48,115 bases of DNA. Source: a virus. Location: positions 1-48,115 of the IMG/VR virus record IMGVR_UViG_3300022200_000074; one strand, written 5' to 3'. Positions 28,457-36,474 of this stretch are shown piece by piece. The first letter of the stretch is position 1. Each line of letters opens with the position of its first letter. A program made the translations under genes and the position numbers. The notes beneath the pieces were generated by a model. It searched no databases. It was not told the origin of the DNA and was given only the letters and a program-made list of their open reading frames with translations.

Positions 28457-29708
28457 CATTCAGTACGACTTTGCCGAGATAGGTTCGTCTGGCCTGAAGC
28501 GTTCTGGTGGGTATATTGACGAGGAGTTTCTTCCCCAACTTCAAGGGGTTAAGGGTTTCAAGGTTTACCGCGAGATGCGGGACAACGATCCCGTAATTGG
28601 GGCGATGCTGTACGCAATCGACAAAGTTATTTCACGACTGGACTGGCACGTCGAGGGTGAAGATGAACGCACTAAGATATTTGTGCAAGAGTGCTTGGAA
28701 GATATGAGCGACCCGTTCGATTCTACTTTGCAGAACATTCTTTCGATGCTCGTGTACGGTTGGTCTTATCACGAAGTTGTTTACAAGATCCGTGGCGGCC
28801 AGACAGGGGAGGCAAGAACAAACTCCCGCTTTTCCGATAACCGAATTGGTTGGCGCAAGTGGGGTGTTCGGGCGCAAGAAACTTTGCAGGAATGGATGAT
28901 CGACCATGACGGTGGCATACAAGGTATGGTGCAGATGGACCCGTCTGGTGGTGGGTTGCACCGTATCCCGATTGAGAAGGCTTTACTGTTCCGCACAACC
29001 ACGAACCGTAACAACCCAGAAGGCTACTCGCTGCTCCGTAACGCTTACCGACCTTGGCATTACAAACGCCGTATTGAAGAGATAGAGGCGATAGGAATCG
29101 AGCGGGACTTAGCGGGTCTCCCTATGGCTTACGTGCCTCCTGAGTACCTTAGTTCGACAGCAACGAGCAAGCAGAAGGCTGTTCTCCAAAGCGTGACGCA
29201 GATCGTTCAAAACATTAAGAGGAACGAGCAAGAAGGTGTCGTATTTCCTGCCGCCTACGATGATAATGGAAACCGTATCTTTGACCTGACCCTTTTGTCA
29301 GCGAGCGGCGCACGACAGTTCGATACGGGTGCGGTTATTCAACGGTACGACCAGCGAATGGCGATGTCGTTGCTCTCCGACTTCCTTCTACTCGGATCTG
29401 ACCGTGTCGGTTCCTTCGCCCTTGGCACAACCAAAGTAGACTTGTGGACTCTGGCTGTTGATTCTATTGCTAAAACAATCGCTGAGACCATTAACCAGTT
29501 CGCTATCCCACGGCTCCTTAAACTGAACGCGATGCGTCTGGATAAGTTGCCGGTTCTTACTTACGGTCAAGTGTCTAGTGTGGAACTTCCAGAGGTCGCA
29601 GACTTCGTGTCGAAACTTACACAAGCAGGTGTACTCACACCTGATCATGGTTTGGAAGATTACTTGCGTGGGCTTGCTGACCTTCCGACTTCTGACCCTG
29701 TTCTGTAA
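28446..29708 (+). CDS. Portal protein
   Basis: The 420-residue protein is of the DUF935/SPP1-like portal type: YREMRDNDPVIGAMLYAIDK, WHVEGEDERTKIFVQECLED, then ILSMLVYGWSYHEVVYK, RRIEEIEAIGIERDLAGLPM and FLLLGSDRVGSFALGTTK, with a helical C-terminus. Twelve copies form the vertex through which DNA passes. It is followed with a one-base overlap by the MuF fusion, as in SPP1 and Mu-type head modules. Confidence 0.9.
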   Translation: MPDNIQYDFAEIGSSGLKRSGGYIDEEFLPQLQGVKGFKVYREMRDNDPVIGAMLYAIDKVISRLDWHVEGEDERTKIFVQECLEDMSDPFDSTLQNILSMLVYGWSYHEVVYKIRGGQTGEARTNSRFSDNRIGWRKWGVRAQETLQEWMIDHDGGIQGMVQMDPSGGGLHRIPIEKALLFRTTTNRNNPEGYSLLRNAYRPWHYKRRIEEIEAIGIERDLAGLPMAYVPPEYLSSTATSKQKAVLQSVTQIVQNIKRNEQEGVVFPAAYDDNGNRIFDLTLLSASGARQFDTGAVIQRYDQRMAMSLLSDFLLLGSDRVGSFALGTTKVDLWTLAVDSIAKTIAETINQFAIPRLLKLNAMRLDKLPVLTYGQVSSVELPEVADFVSKLTQAGVLTPDHGLEDYLRGLADLPTSDPVL

Positions 29709-31450
29709 TGCTCGTCTTCAAGGCGCGCCCTCGAAGGGACCCCGCGCAGCGTGAGGACTTAACCGAGTCACAGAAACGCATCATGCGCCTTATGGGTAAA
29801 GCCATGAGGGAAGTCCGTGACCAGATCGAGGACAATGAAGGTCTCTTAATGGACGCGTTGCAACATTCTTCGATTGACAAAGTCGTGGCTCTAGTGACCG
29901 TTGAGCCTTGGCTTGCAATGCAGGAAGAGTTGCAGGATGAACTACAAGAGGAACTGGTCGCGGCTGGTAACAGGGTTAAACTTCCACGCATACAGAAAGC
30001 CTTAGCAACTTTCCGTTTCGACGCGCCCAACAAGAACGCATCAAACTTCGCGGTTCAGCAAGGGGCAGGTCTTGTTACAGAGGTAATCACAAGCCAACGC
30101 GAAACAATCAGGAACCTAGTAGCCGCTGCACAAATCGGGGAAGGGCTACCACCAAAAGCAATGGCTAGGCAGTTGAAGAATACTGTGGGCCTCACGACGC
30201 AGCAGGCAGGCTGGGTTAGGAACTTTGAGGAAAGAGCGATCTCGCAAAGCATGGCGGCGGGGAAAACTTTTGATCAAGCCTTAGAGGGTAGCGCGAAAGC
30301 CACGCAGCGTTACCACGACAAGATCCACCGTTACCGAACTGAGACTATTGCACGAACGGAAACTTTGAAAGCATCTAACGCGGGTCGGAACGAGGCGTGG
30401 AAGCAAGGGGTTGATGGAGGCTACATTAGCCCAAATGCGGTTAAGGAGTGGCAGGCTGAAGGTGACGCTTGCCAGATCTGTGCCCCTCTTAATGGCGAAC
30501 AAGTTTCTTTGAGTGAGAGTTTCCCTGAAGGTGATCCACCGCGCCACCCGAATTGTCGTTGTAATGTGAAACTGGTTGACGAGATCCCCACAGACATCGC
30601 CTCTATGACTGACGAACAATTAGATACAGAGATCGAATCCCTAATCTCCCCGAGTGAACCAAAACTTCCAACGAGTGCCCCTAATGTTACTGGCCCGCCG
30701 CCAGCAAGAAACCTTCTACCGGGTAGCAAGCCAGCGGGCACAAGGTCAATCGCTGACAGGATGCCTAAAGTAGAAAAGATTTCGGTAGATGAGTTCGACG
30801 AAAAAATAGCAGACATGGCTACCGCCCAATTTCAATACTTTGGGCCGGGACGCAAAGAAGGTTATGTCATTCAGAAGGCAACTGGATACGATGCTTTGCC
30901 TGCTGTCGGGTCTGCGGCAGAAATAGATGAATTGGTTGCTCAAGGGTGGAAGCAGATTTACAGAGGTGTAGAAGCAAAAAGCGACACTCCTAGTGCTGAT
31001 TCCATGTTTGAATTCTTTAAGACAGGCGACCTGTTTCCCGGAAGAGGTGTATTCGGAAGCGGAACTTATGCTGCTGAATTGAAAGAACGAGCAGTTGCAT
31101 ATGCAGGGGGTAATGAAAGTGTGGACGCGGGCAGTGGCGCAGTGTGGCGAATGGCTTTATCACCGGATGCGAAAATACTAAAGAACACCGATGTTGAAGA
31201 TTATTATAGAAATGGTTCTGGCCCATACAAGCCAACTTCGTTAAATGAAAAGTACACAAGCGACACCGAAAGTGTTGAGTTTGAATTCTATTTTAACAAT
31301 TTGGTATATGACGAGGGGTATGCGGCAATGCGGATGGGATACGATGCCATCGAGGTGTATAATGACTTTAATGAAGAAACCTATTGGGTAATCCTAAATC
31401 GCGGAAAGGTTGCGGTTCAAGAGTCCAAAGAAACAGGGGAAGCGTTATGA
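29708..31450 (+). CDS. MuF minor head protein fused to an ADP-ribosyltransferase domain
   Basis: The protein has 580 residues. The N-terminal 300 or so are a MuF/SPP1 gp7-type minor head protein, with RTETIARTETLKASNAGRNE, WQAEGDACQICAPLNG and PPRHPNCRCNVKLVDE. After a proline-rich linker, the C-terminal 200 form an ADP-ribosyltransferase-like domain: WKQIYRGVE (first Arg), GRGVFGSGTYAAELKERAV, and YDAIEVYNDFNEETYWVILN with candidate catalytic Glu residues. MuF-toxin fusions are known in other phages; the domain may be injected with the DNA to modify host targets. The next small gene starts in its stop. Confidence 0.85.
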   Translation: MLVFKARPRRDPAQREDLTESQKRIMRLMGKAMREVRDQIEDNEGLLMDALQHSSIDKVVALVTVEPWLAMQEELQDELQEELVAAGNRVKLPRIQKALATFRFDAPNKNASNFAVQQGAGLVTEVITSQRETIRNLVAAAQIGEGLPPKAMARQLKNTVGLTTQQAGWVRNFEERAISQSMAAGKTFDQALEGSAKATQRYHDKIHRYRTETIARTETLKASNAGRNEAWKQGVDGGYISPNAVKEWQAEGDACQICAPLNGEQVSLSESFPEGDPPRHPNCRCNVKLVDEIPTDIASMTDEQLDTEIESLISPSEPKLPTSAPNVTGPPPARNLLPGSKPAGTRSIADRMPKVEKISVDEFDEKIADMATAQFQYFGPGRKEGYVIQKATGYDALPAVGSAAEIDELVAQGWKQIYRGVEAKSDTPSADSMFEFFKTGDLFPGRGVFGSGTYAAELKERAVAYAGGNESVDAGSGAVWRMALSPDAKILKNTDVEDYYRNGSGPYKPTSLNEKYTSDTESVEFEFYFNNLVYDEGYAAMRMGYDAIEVYNDFNEETYWVILNRGKVAVQESKETGEAL

Positions 31451-31626
31451 AAGACCCACAAGAGGAAGTCAAGTGGTCAAGGTCATTGGCGCTGGCCTTC
31501 AGTGAATACAACCCCGACCATGAAATAAGAATGAGAATGATCGCGGCCTTACAAGCAGCAAAGAGCGCAAAAGACTTACCAGTCTGGTTCCTTAATTTTA
31601 TTAAATCTGGGGTAACAAAGAACTAG
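31447..31626 (+). CDS. Small protein coupled to the MuF fusion
   Basis: The protein has 59 residues (EVKWSRSLALAFSEYNPDHE, RMRMIAALQAAKSAKDLP). It starts at ATGA in the MuF-fusion stop, so its translation is coupled. It could be a partner, chaperone or antidote of the ADP-ribosyltransferase domain, but no family is recognised and the role is inference from coupling. Confidence 0.55.
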   Translation: MKDPQEEVKWSRSLALAFSEYNPDHEIRMRMIAALQAAKSAKDLPVWFLNFIKSGVTKN

Positions 31627-31640
31627 GCTAGACTGAACTC
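31622..31640 (+). promoter_or_regulatory. Leaderless promoter candidate
   Basis: TAGACT (31629-31634), in the context TAGGCTAGACT, ends six bases before ATG 31641. No ribosome site is present. The same hexamer occurs at 44793 before a tail gene. Confidence 0.55.
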
Positions 31641-33569
31641 ATGGACTTAATCGCACAAATAGATTCCCTCACGGAGAAGCAACTCGTTGAGTTAGCAACC
31701 CGTGAAGACGCGGCAGGGATTCTCGCTGAATACCAACTCGTGAAACTTCGCGGTGGTGAAATGCCTAAGAGGGAGACAGTCGTAATAGGGGACGGCTACG
31801 CAATCGTTGCGGCGCAGGGTGCAGTGAACCGCGTGGAACTTGACGGCTTGGCAAAAATGATTCGGCAAGAGGGCGACCAGTTTTGTGTGTACTCAACTGA
31901 CGGCACAGACTTGTTCGGCTGCTACGGGACAATGGCTGAAGCGGAAGAGCGTCTGGAACAAATGCACTACTTTGGTGTTGATGGTTTAGATAAAGCCCGC
32001 GAGGGTAGTTTTGTTTCTTGGGATTCAAGCGGTGGCAGGGCAAGGGGAAAGATCCAGTCGGTTCATTCCGAAGGAAGCATTAAAGTGCCCGGAACCGATT
32101 ACAAGATTAACGCCGAAGAGGATGATCCTGCTGTTCTAATTCGAGTCTGGCGTAAAGGATCAGACGGTTGGGCAGAAACTGAAACCGTGGTTGGTCACAA
32201 GATGTCCACACTCACTCCGATAGATCCTTTGTCAAAAAAATCCTTCAAGCCACCAAAGGGTGTGCAAGAGGCTGGGCAGCGGGCGTTAGATTGGATTGCG
32301 GAAGGCCACGCAGGTTCAGGCTTCACTGATGTCGGTCGCGCTCGTGCAGCACAACTGGCTAGGGGTCAGAATGTTTCCCGTGAAACAATCGGGCGTATGG
32401 CTTCCTACTTAGCAAGACACCAAACCGATTCTAATGCTGAAGGTTTTAACTTTGGTGAAGATGGTTTCCCAAGTCCGGGTCGCGTGGCGTATGACGCTTG
32501 GGGCGGAGATGCTGGGAAGTCATGGGCTGACAAGATCATGCGGCAAGAAGAAAACAAAGAATCTTGCCCTATCAGTACCAGTGACGTTTCGGTTAATATC
32601 AAGAACCGCGCCACAGCGATTGAAGTTGCCGGCTACGGTCCGTTGAATCCTGACGAGCCAAACGTGGAGTACTGGGAGCATATGTCGGAATACTTCGATG
32701 TTACTCCTGAAGAGGCACAGACAACTGTTTGCGGTAACTGTGCGGCGTTCGACCAAACCACCCACATGCTGGATTGTATTTCTGAAGGCATGTCAGGGGA
32801 GTCAGACCCTTACGATGTTATTGACGCTGGCGACATTGGTTACTGCCGGATATTCAAGTTCAAATGTGCATCAGCGAGGACTTGTTCCGCGTGGATTCAT
32901 GGTGGCCCGATCACAGATGAGGAGCCTGTTGACCAATTGGAGAAAGCCCGATTTGTTCGCAAGGCTGATGACCGTCAGTTTACTCTTGGCCCTTTGTACG
33001 TTCCCGATTTTATGGATGCTCACGGGGAATGGACAGACCCCGATACTTTACAACTCGCTGTCTGGGGTTGGGTTAATTCTGGAGACCGCAGGATCTTTCT
33101 TCAGCATGACCGCGACGTAGAGGCTGGCGAGTGGGTCGAGGTTATGACTATGCCGCAGCCGTGGACTGTTGAGATGATGGACTCTGAAGGTAACGTGGCA
33201 GGGGAAGTTACTTACCCAACTGGGACTGTGTTCCTTGGCGTGATCTGGAATGACAAGACTTGGAAAAAGATTAAGAACGGGGAGTTGCGCGGCTACTCAA
33301 TCGGTGGCATGTCAGGCAGCGTGTATGCGGAGATGCCAGATGACGCTATTCGTGAGGGTCTGGAAGTCGCAGAGAAAACCTCGAAAGAACTTCACCCGTC
33401 GAATCAACCAAGCACAATAGACATGATTACTGCTGGGGTAGTAGCAGCGATGAAGCAATCACAGAACACGGTGAACGTGGTCATGCCAGAAGCAAGATCA
33501 AAGAAACGTAGGATTGAACGTGACGCTGACGGTAACATTAGCGCGATCATAGAAGAGGACTCAGAGTAA
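31641..33569 (+). CDS. Multi-domain prohead protease (XkdF-like) polyprotein
   Basis: The protein has 642 residues with four visible parts. One is an N-terminal region. The second, about residues 118-195, is a Tudor-like DUF2945 domain (GSFVSWDSSGGRARGKIQSV). The third, about 205-300, is the common block SGFTDVGRARAAQLARGQNV and FPSPGRVAYDAWGGDAGKSW. The fourth is a cysteine domain (CGNCAAFD, C.., C.., CSAW) resembling small Fe-S or zinc domains, then an XkdF-type protease: FTLGPLYVPDFMDAHGEWTD, GRRIFLQHDRD-like and ELRGYSIGGMSG. The protease matures the head. The tail region is basic and acidic, possibly scaffold-like. Confidence 0.8.
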   Translation: MDLIAQIDSLTEKQLVELATREDAAGILAEYQLVKLRGGEMPKRETVVIGDGYAIVAAQGAVNRVELDGLAKMIRQEGDQFCVYSTDGTDLFGCYGTMAEAEERLEQMHYFGVDGLDKAREGSFVSWDSSGGRARGKIQSVHSEGSIKVPGTDYKINAEEDDPAVLIRVWRKGSDGWAETETVVGHKMSTLTPIDPLSKKSFKPPKGVQEAGQRALDWIAEGHAGSGFTDVGRARAAQLARGQNVSRETIGRMASYLARHQTDSNAEGFNFGEDGFPSPGRVAYDAWGGDAGKSWADKIMRQEENKESCPISTSDVSVNIKNRATAIEVAGYGPLNPDEPNVEYWEHMSEYFDVTPEEAQTTVCGNCAAFDQTTHMLDCISEGMSGESDPYDVIDAGDIGYCRIFKFKCASARTCSAWIHGGPITDEEPVDQLEKARFVRKADDRQFTLGPLYVPDFMDAHGEWTDPDTLQLAVWGWVNSGDRRIFLQHDRDVEAGEWVEVMTMPQPWTVEMMDSEGNVAGEVTYPTGTVFLGVIWNDKTWKKIKNGELRGYSIGGMSGSVYAEMPDDAIREGLEVAEKTSKELHPSNQPSTIDMITAGVVAAMKQSQNTVNVVMPEARSKKRRIERDADGNISAIIEEDSE

Positions 33570-33925
33570 TGGCCGGATTAACTAACGACACCAAAGGAAC
33601 AATGCTTGCCGCTTTCGGAGGGATAGCCGATCATGTGAGTTTGCACTCTGCTGATCCGGGCACTAACGGGGCGAATGAAATATCGGGTGGGTCTTACGCA
33701 CGGAAGAGTGTTTCGTGGGATACACCTAGTTCAGGCAGCATGGTCAGTAGTGGGCAAACAGTTTTCGATGTTGCTAGTGGCGTGACGATTACGCATCTTG
33801 GTTACTGGAGCGAGGCGACTAGCGGGACGTTTTACGGTTCGAGGGCTTTGAACGCTTCCCAGACTTTTGGTTCCGCTGGCACTTACACGATTGCTGCTGG
33901 AAGTATCTCTGAAGCAATCAGTTAA
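33569..33925 (+). CDS. Small virion surface protein
   Basis: The protein has 118 residues. The pattern KGTMLAAFGGIADHVSLHSA, GSYARKSVSWDTPSSG and GVTITHLGYWSEATSGTFYG is a beta-rich module frequent in phage tail-fibre or capsid-surface genes. Its ATG overlaps the protease stop by one base. An exact role is unknown. Confidence 0.65.
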   Translation: MAGLTNDTKGTMLAAFGGIADHVSLHSADPGTNGANEISGGSYARKSVSWDTPSSGSMVSSGQTVFDVASGVTITHLGYWSEATSGTFYGSRALNASQTFGSAGTYTIAAGSISEAIS

Positions 33926-33927
33926 AC

Positions 33928-34737
33928 ATGGCTGGCTTCTTCACCCTTGACGATTATGTTCTTGGGGTTTTAGGTACTGGTCGGCTTGACGGGGCGGGTG
34001 TCGGTTTTGTAGTCGGTTCGAACACAAGTTCCGGCACGGTGACTGGTGTTTCTGGTACAGCAGGTTCGGTTGCTGGTTCTGTTTCTTCTAGCGGTTCGGC
34101 TGTTGGGGTTCCTTCTATTGCCGGAACTGCTTCTGGTTCTTTGAGTAGTTCTGGAACCGTTGCAGGGGTTGTGCAACTTACAGGAAGCGTCAGTGGGTCT
34201 GTTTCCTCTGGCGGCAGCGTGGCGGCGGCGGCAGTTGCTTTGTCGGGGAGTTCTAGCGGGTCTGTTAATTCGACTGGTTCAGCAACTGGAGTTCCTGCAT
34301 CTAATGGTTCTGTTTCTGGATCTTTAAGCAGTTCAGGTGCGGCGGGTGGTTCACCACAGATAGCCGCAGCGATTTCAAGCACGACACAAGCGACAGGATC
34401 TGTCGTAGGGTTACCAGACTTAACTGGGTCTGTTGTCGGCTCTAGCGGCTCTACGGGCGCAGTAACGGGTACTGGAAGCGCGCCCTCTCCAACACCGACA
34501 CCCGTCAGACCAACGCCTTCTCCGAACTCTGGGGTGTCTGGCCCATCTGTGGAAGTGTTCGATCTTTTCGGCTCTGTCACTAACCAGATCTCTACAAAGG
34601 GTTTCGTTTTCGGTGTCTGCGGGTTCGATGGTTCGATAGCAGGCCGCACTCTCACACGAAACACAAACGTTGTAGGTCAAGTAAAGATCCGCGAGGACGA
34701 GGAAATAGAGTTATTCCAAGCACTAGGATTATTGTAA
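33928..34737 (+). CDS. Ser/Gly/Val repeat surface protein
   Basis: The protein has 269 residues. About residues 30-190 are a degenerate tandem repeat of roughly 21 residues built on SGSVSSSGSVxGVP, with proline-rich linker (PSPTPTPVRPTPSPNSG) after it and a non-repetitive C-terminus (VFDLFGSVTNQIS, FVFGVCGFDGSIAG). The repeats suggest an extended beta fibre. It probably decorates the head, as it lies in the head module. Codons vary between repeats, so it is not a recent expansion. Confidence 0.65.
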   Translation: MAGFFTLDDYVLGVLGTGRLDGAGVGFVVGSNTSSGTVTGVSGTAGSVAGSVSSSGSAVGVPSIAGTASGSLSSSGTVAGVVQLTGSVSGSVSSGGSVAAAAVALSGSSSGSVNSTGSATGVPASNGSVSGSLSSSGAAGGSPQIAAAISSTTQATGSVVGLPDLTGSVVGSSGSTGAVTGTGSAPSPTPTPVRPTPSPNSGVSGPSVEVFDLFGSVTNQISTKGFVFGVCGFDGSIAGRTLTRNTNVVGQVKIREDEEIELFQALGLL

Positions 34738-34739
34738 TA

Positions 34740-34862
34740 ATGATGGGATCACCGGGGCAGTGCCCTGCTTGTGACACGGCAGACCTAGAGCGTCGTGGTG
34801 GGAAAGATTTTTGTACTAGGTGTTTCTATATCCAGCCGTGTTGTGACGGTGGAAAGTGCTGA
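34740..34862 (+). CDS. Cysteine-rich miniprotein
   Basis: This 40-residue protein has seven cysteines: C8-x2-C11, C25-x2-C28, C34, C35 and C40. The first four form a zinc ribbon (CPACDTADLERRG, CTRCFY). It starts three bases after the repeat protein stop. Function unknown. Confidence 0.6.
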   Translation: MMGSPGQCPACDTADLERRGGKDFCTRCFYIQPCCDGGKC

Positions 34863-34930
34863 AGGTTTCTCTTTAATCTCGCTACCCCTCTCTCTCGCTA
34901 CCCCTTTTTTAGAGATTTGCGATTTCTGAG
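34863..34930. other. Short gap before recurrent element 6
   Basis: No gene. CTCGCTACCCCT occurs twice in tandem (about 34878 and 34896), followed by a T6 run, which could act as a weak terminator. Confidence 0.4.
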
Positions 34931-34996
34931 CAATCCCAGTGGGTTTTTTTCTTAACCCCCCCCGAATATAGAGCGACTAGGGGGTCGTGCTACGAT
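34931..34996 (+). promoter_or_regulatory. Recurrent promoter/operator element, copy 6
   Basis: CCCAGTGGGTTTTTTTCTTAA, an 8-C tract, TAGAGCGAC and AGGGG, GTCGTGCTA, and TGCTACGAT as extended -10 (box 34991-34996). Base changes in the arms (GCGAC with GTCGT) partly match each other. The ATG at 35037 is 40 bases on, after AAAGGGAG. Confidence 0.7.
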
Positions 34997-35036
34997 TGAG
35001 CCAAGAGATAAGTACCACCTACAAAGGGAGAGCAAG

Positions 35037-35207
35037 ATGGATATCAAGAAGTTACAGAAGATACTCAACAACGCAATAGAGAGTTACGGTGCTGGTTTAA
35101 TGTCGGCAACCGCGTTGCGGATTACATACGCAGCAATCTTAGAAACTGCGAAGTCTGGCGGATTCACAAAACAAGAATTGTTCGAGGGGTTGCGCGATGG
35201 ACAATAA
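35037..35207 (+). CDS. Small helical protein
   Basis: The 56-residue protein (KKLQKILNNAIESYGAGLMS, ALRITYAAILETAKSGG, FTKQELFEGL) is predicted to be helical. First gene under recurrent element 6. It overlaps the next gene by 11 bases. Function unknown. Confidence 0.55.
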   Translation: MDIKKLQKILNNAIESYGAGLMSATALRITYAAILETAKSGGFTKQELFEGLRDGQ

Positions 35208-35535
35208 ACTTTACAGAGTGGCGATCCCCGCAACTTTTATAGAGGACGCCAGAGACGGCATAGAAGATCAAGCCCGCGAGGGAGACCAGAGGTTCGCCAC
35301 GCTGCTCGCCAAGATCGAAGCAGCACCCGTCAATAAACGGGGTAATGGTTTCTCGGTGACCGTTCACTTAACCGAAGATGAGTTAGGTGCATTGCAGAGT
35401 GAGGCTGAATACAAAAACGAGTACTGGAACACAGACTCCTTTGGAATCAAAGAATCAAAGGGAACCATCCCACAATATGCAAAGTCAGCCAAACGAATGG
35501 CAAACAGAATAGCCAAGATTAGGGAGAGTGCGTAA
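35197..35535 (+). CDS. Hypothetical protein
   Basis: This 112-residue protein has a mixed alpha/beta pattern (VAIPATFIEDARDGIEDQAR, FSVTVHLTEDELGALQSEAE, KYAKSAKRMANRIAKIRES-like end). No known family. The basic C-terminal helix could bind nucleic acid. The stop overlaps the next ATG (TAATG). Confidence 0.6.
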   Translation: MDNKLYRVAIPATFIEDARDGIEDQAREGDQRFATLLAKIEAAPVNKRGNGFSVTVHLTEDELGALQSEAEYKNEYWNTDSFGIKESKGTIPQYAKSAKRMANRIAKIRESA

Positions 35536-35768
35536 TGAAACATCATCCTTGGGTGCGAGTTGGTAAGGCTTGGAAAATGCAAGATAGTTACTCCACGATC
35601 TATTGCAAAAGAATCAGGAGCATGTACGAGTTAATTACAAAAAACAATAATCCGCTGCCAGAGCAAAGCCCGTGGATGTCGCTAGGGCGATACAAGACAT
35701 TAACGGAAGCGAAACAGCAAGGGCTGCTGCTCATGTCGTTCCCGACCGATTACGAAAGGGGTGAGTAA
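35535..35768 (+). CDS. Hypothetical protein
   Basis: The protein has 77 residues, is basic at its N-terminus (KHHPWVRVGKAWKM) and contains SPWMSLGRYKTLTEAKQQGL. No motif is recognised. It overlaps or abuts its neighbours within a compact operon. Confidence 0.55.
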   Translation: MKHHPWVRVGKAWKMQDSYSTIYCKRIRSMYELITKNNNPLPEQSPWMSLGRYKTLTEAKQQGLLLMSFPTDYERGE

Positions 35769-35769
35769 G

Positions 35770-35961
35770 ATGCAAGAACTTGAAGATGCAGCATTTGAAC
35801 CAATGCTTTGGGTGTGTACTTATTGCGGTAGCAACTCTGAGTATCCCCGCGCACTATGCGAGCCATGCTTGCAGGCACATAAGGCTAAGGCTTGCGAGGC
35901 TAGGGCGGGTTCCTGTCACGCTTGTAACATGATCGAACTGGAAGGGGAACTCGATGAGTAA
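35770..35961 (+). CDS. Double zinc-motif protein
   Basis: I chose ATG 35770 (8 bases after AGGGG; GTG 35761 is possible). The 63-residue protein has seven cysteines: C16-x2-C19, C30-x2-C33, C42, C49-x2-C52, enough for a zinc ribbon and a partial second site. It ends in an acidic tail. Function unknown; it overlaps the next gene. Confidence 0.6.
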   Translation: MQELEDAAFEPMLWVCTYCGSNSEYPRALCEPCLQAHKAKACEARAGSCHACNMIELEGELDE

Positions 35962-36244
35962 AAAACAGCAAGTGATGAAACTAGCCGAAGAACTTCATGT
36001 GGAGGTCTATCGGGACGACCGCAAGGCGGTCTGCTTGGAAGCACCCGACGGCTACTGGTTCTATGCCAGCGGTTGTCACGGTTGCGTCGCCAGTATTTTT
36101 GAGGAGGACGCTATGACCTTGGCGTGGAGCATGGCTTTGAAAGACTTACGAGATGGGCTTGTACCTTGCACGGCGCACGACCCATCAGATTGGGACTGCT
36201 TACCAGCAACCGAAGTGGTGCGAACCAGAACGGAACCGTGGTGA
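35954..36244 (+). CDS. Hypothetical protein
   Basis: The 96-residue protein has an alpha/beta start (KLAEELHVEVYRDDRKAVCL), GYWFYASGCHGCVASIF with two cysteines and a histidine, and an acidic end with four further scattered cysteines or histidines. A metal site is possible. No family recognised. Confidence 0.55.
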   Translation: MSKKQQVMKLAEELHVEVYRDDRKAVCLEAPDGYWFYASGCHGCVASIFEEDAMTLAWSMALKDLRDGLVPCTAHDPSDWDCLPATEVVRTRTEPW

Positions 36245-36245
36245 C

Positions 36246-36425
36246 ATGAAACCATTGCTGAACATTTTTATTACTGCGACTGAAGCGCAAGCGTGGGAGG
36301 TGTACACGTTACTGGATACCTTTGAGACTAAAGACCTGCAAAGGTATATCGAACTGGCGTTGAACTTTTATGAAGAGGTTCGGGTTAGTCGTACCCCCCA
36401 CCCCCTTAAGTACACTCGGGGGTAG
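36246..36425 (+). CDS. Small helical protein
   Basis: The 59-residue protein (LNIFITATEAQAWEVYTLLD, KDLQRYIELALNFYEEV) looks helical. Its 3' end overlaps the C-rich part of recurrent element 7 (codons for TPHPLKYTRG), so the last residues may be dictated by the element. Confidence 0.5.
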   Translation: MKPLLNIFITATEAQAWEVYTLLDTFETKDLQRYIELALNFYEEVRVSRTPHPLKYTRG

Positions 36426-36434
36426 CGTTATACT
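36393..36434 (+). promoter_or_regulatory. Recurrent promoter/operator element, copy 7 (degenerate)
   Basis: CCCCCCACCCCC, AAGTACAC, CGGGGGTAGCG and TATACT (36429-36434), 40 bases before ATG 36475. Arms AAGTA/TACTT are short. It overlaps the end of the previous gene. The order and distance match the other copies, but the sequence is the most divergent. Confidence 0.5.
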
Positions 36435-36474
36435 TGATCTAGCAGCAACACACCAACTAACAAAGGGGCAACAA

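Noticed and set aside
33954-34664. Long minus-strand open frame (236 codons)
   Set aside because: It is the antisense of the Ser/Gly/Val repeat gene; repeated codons avoid stops on both strands. There is no ribosome site and the predicted protein is low complexity.
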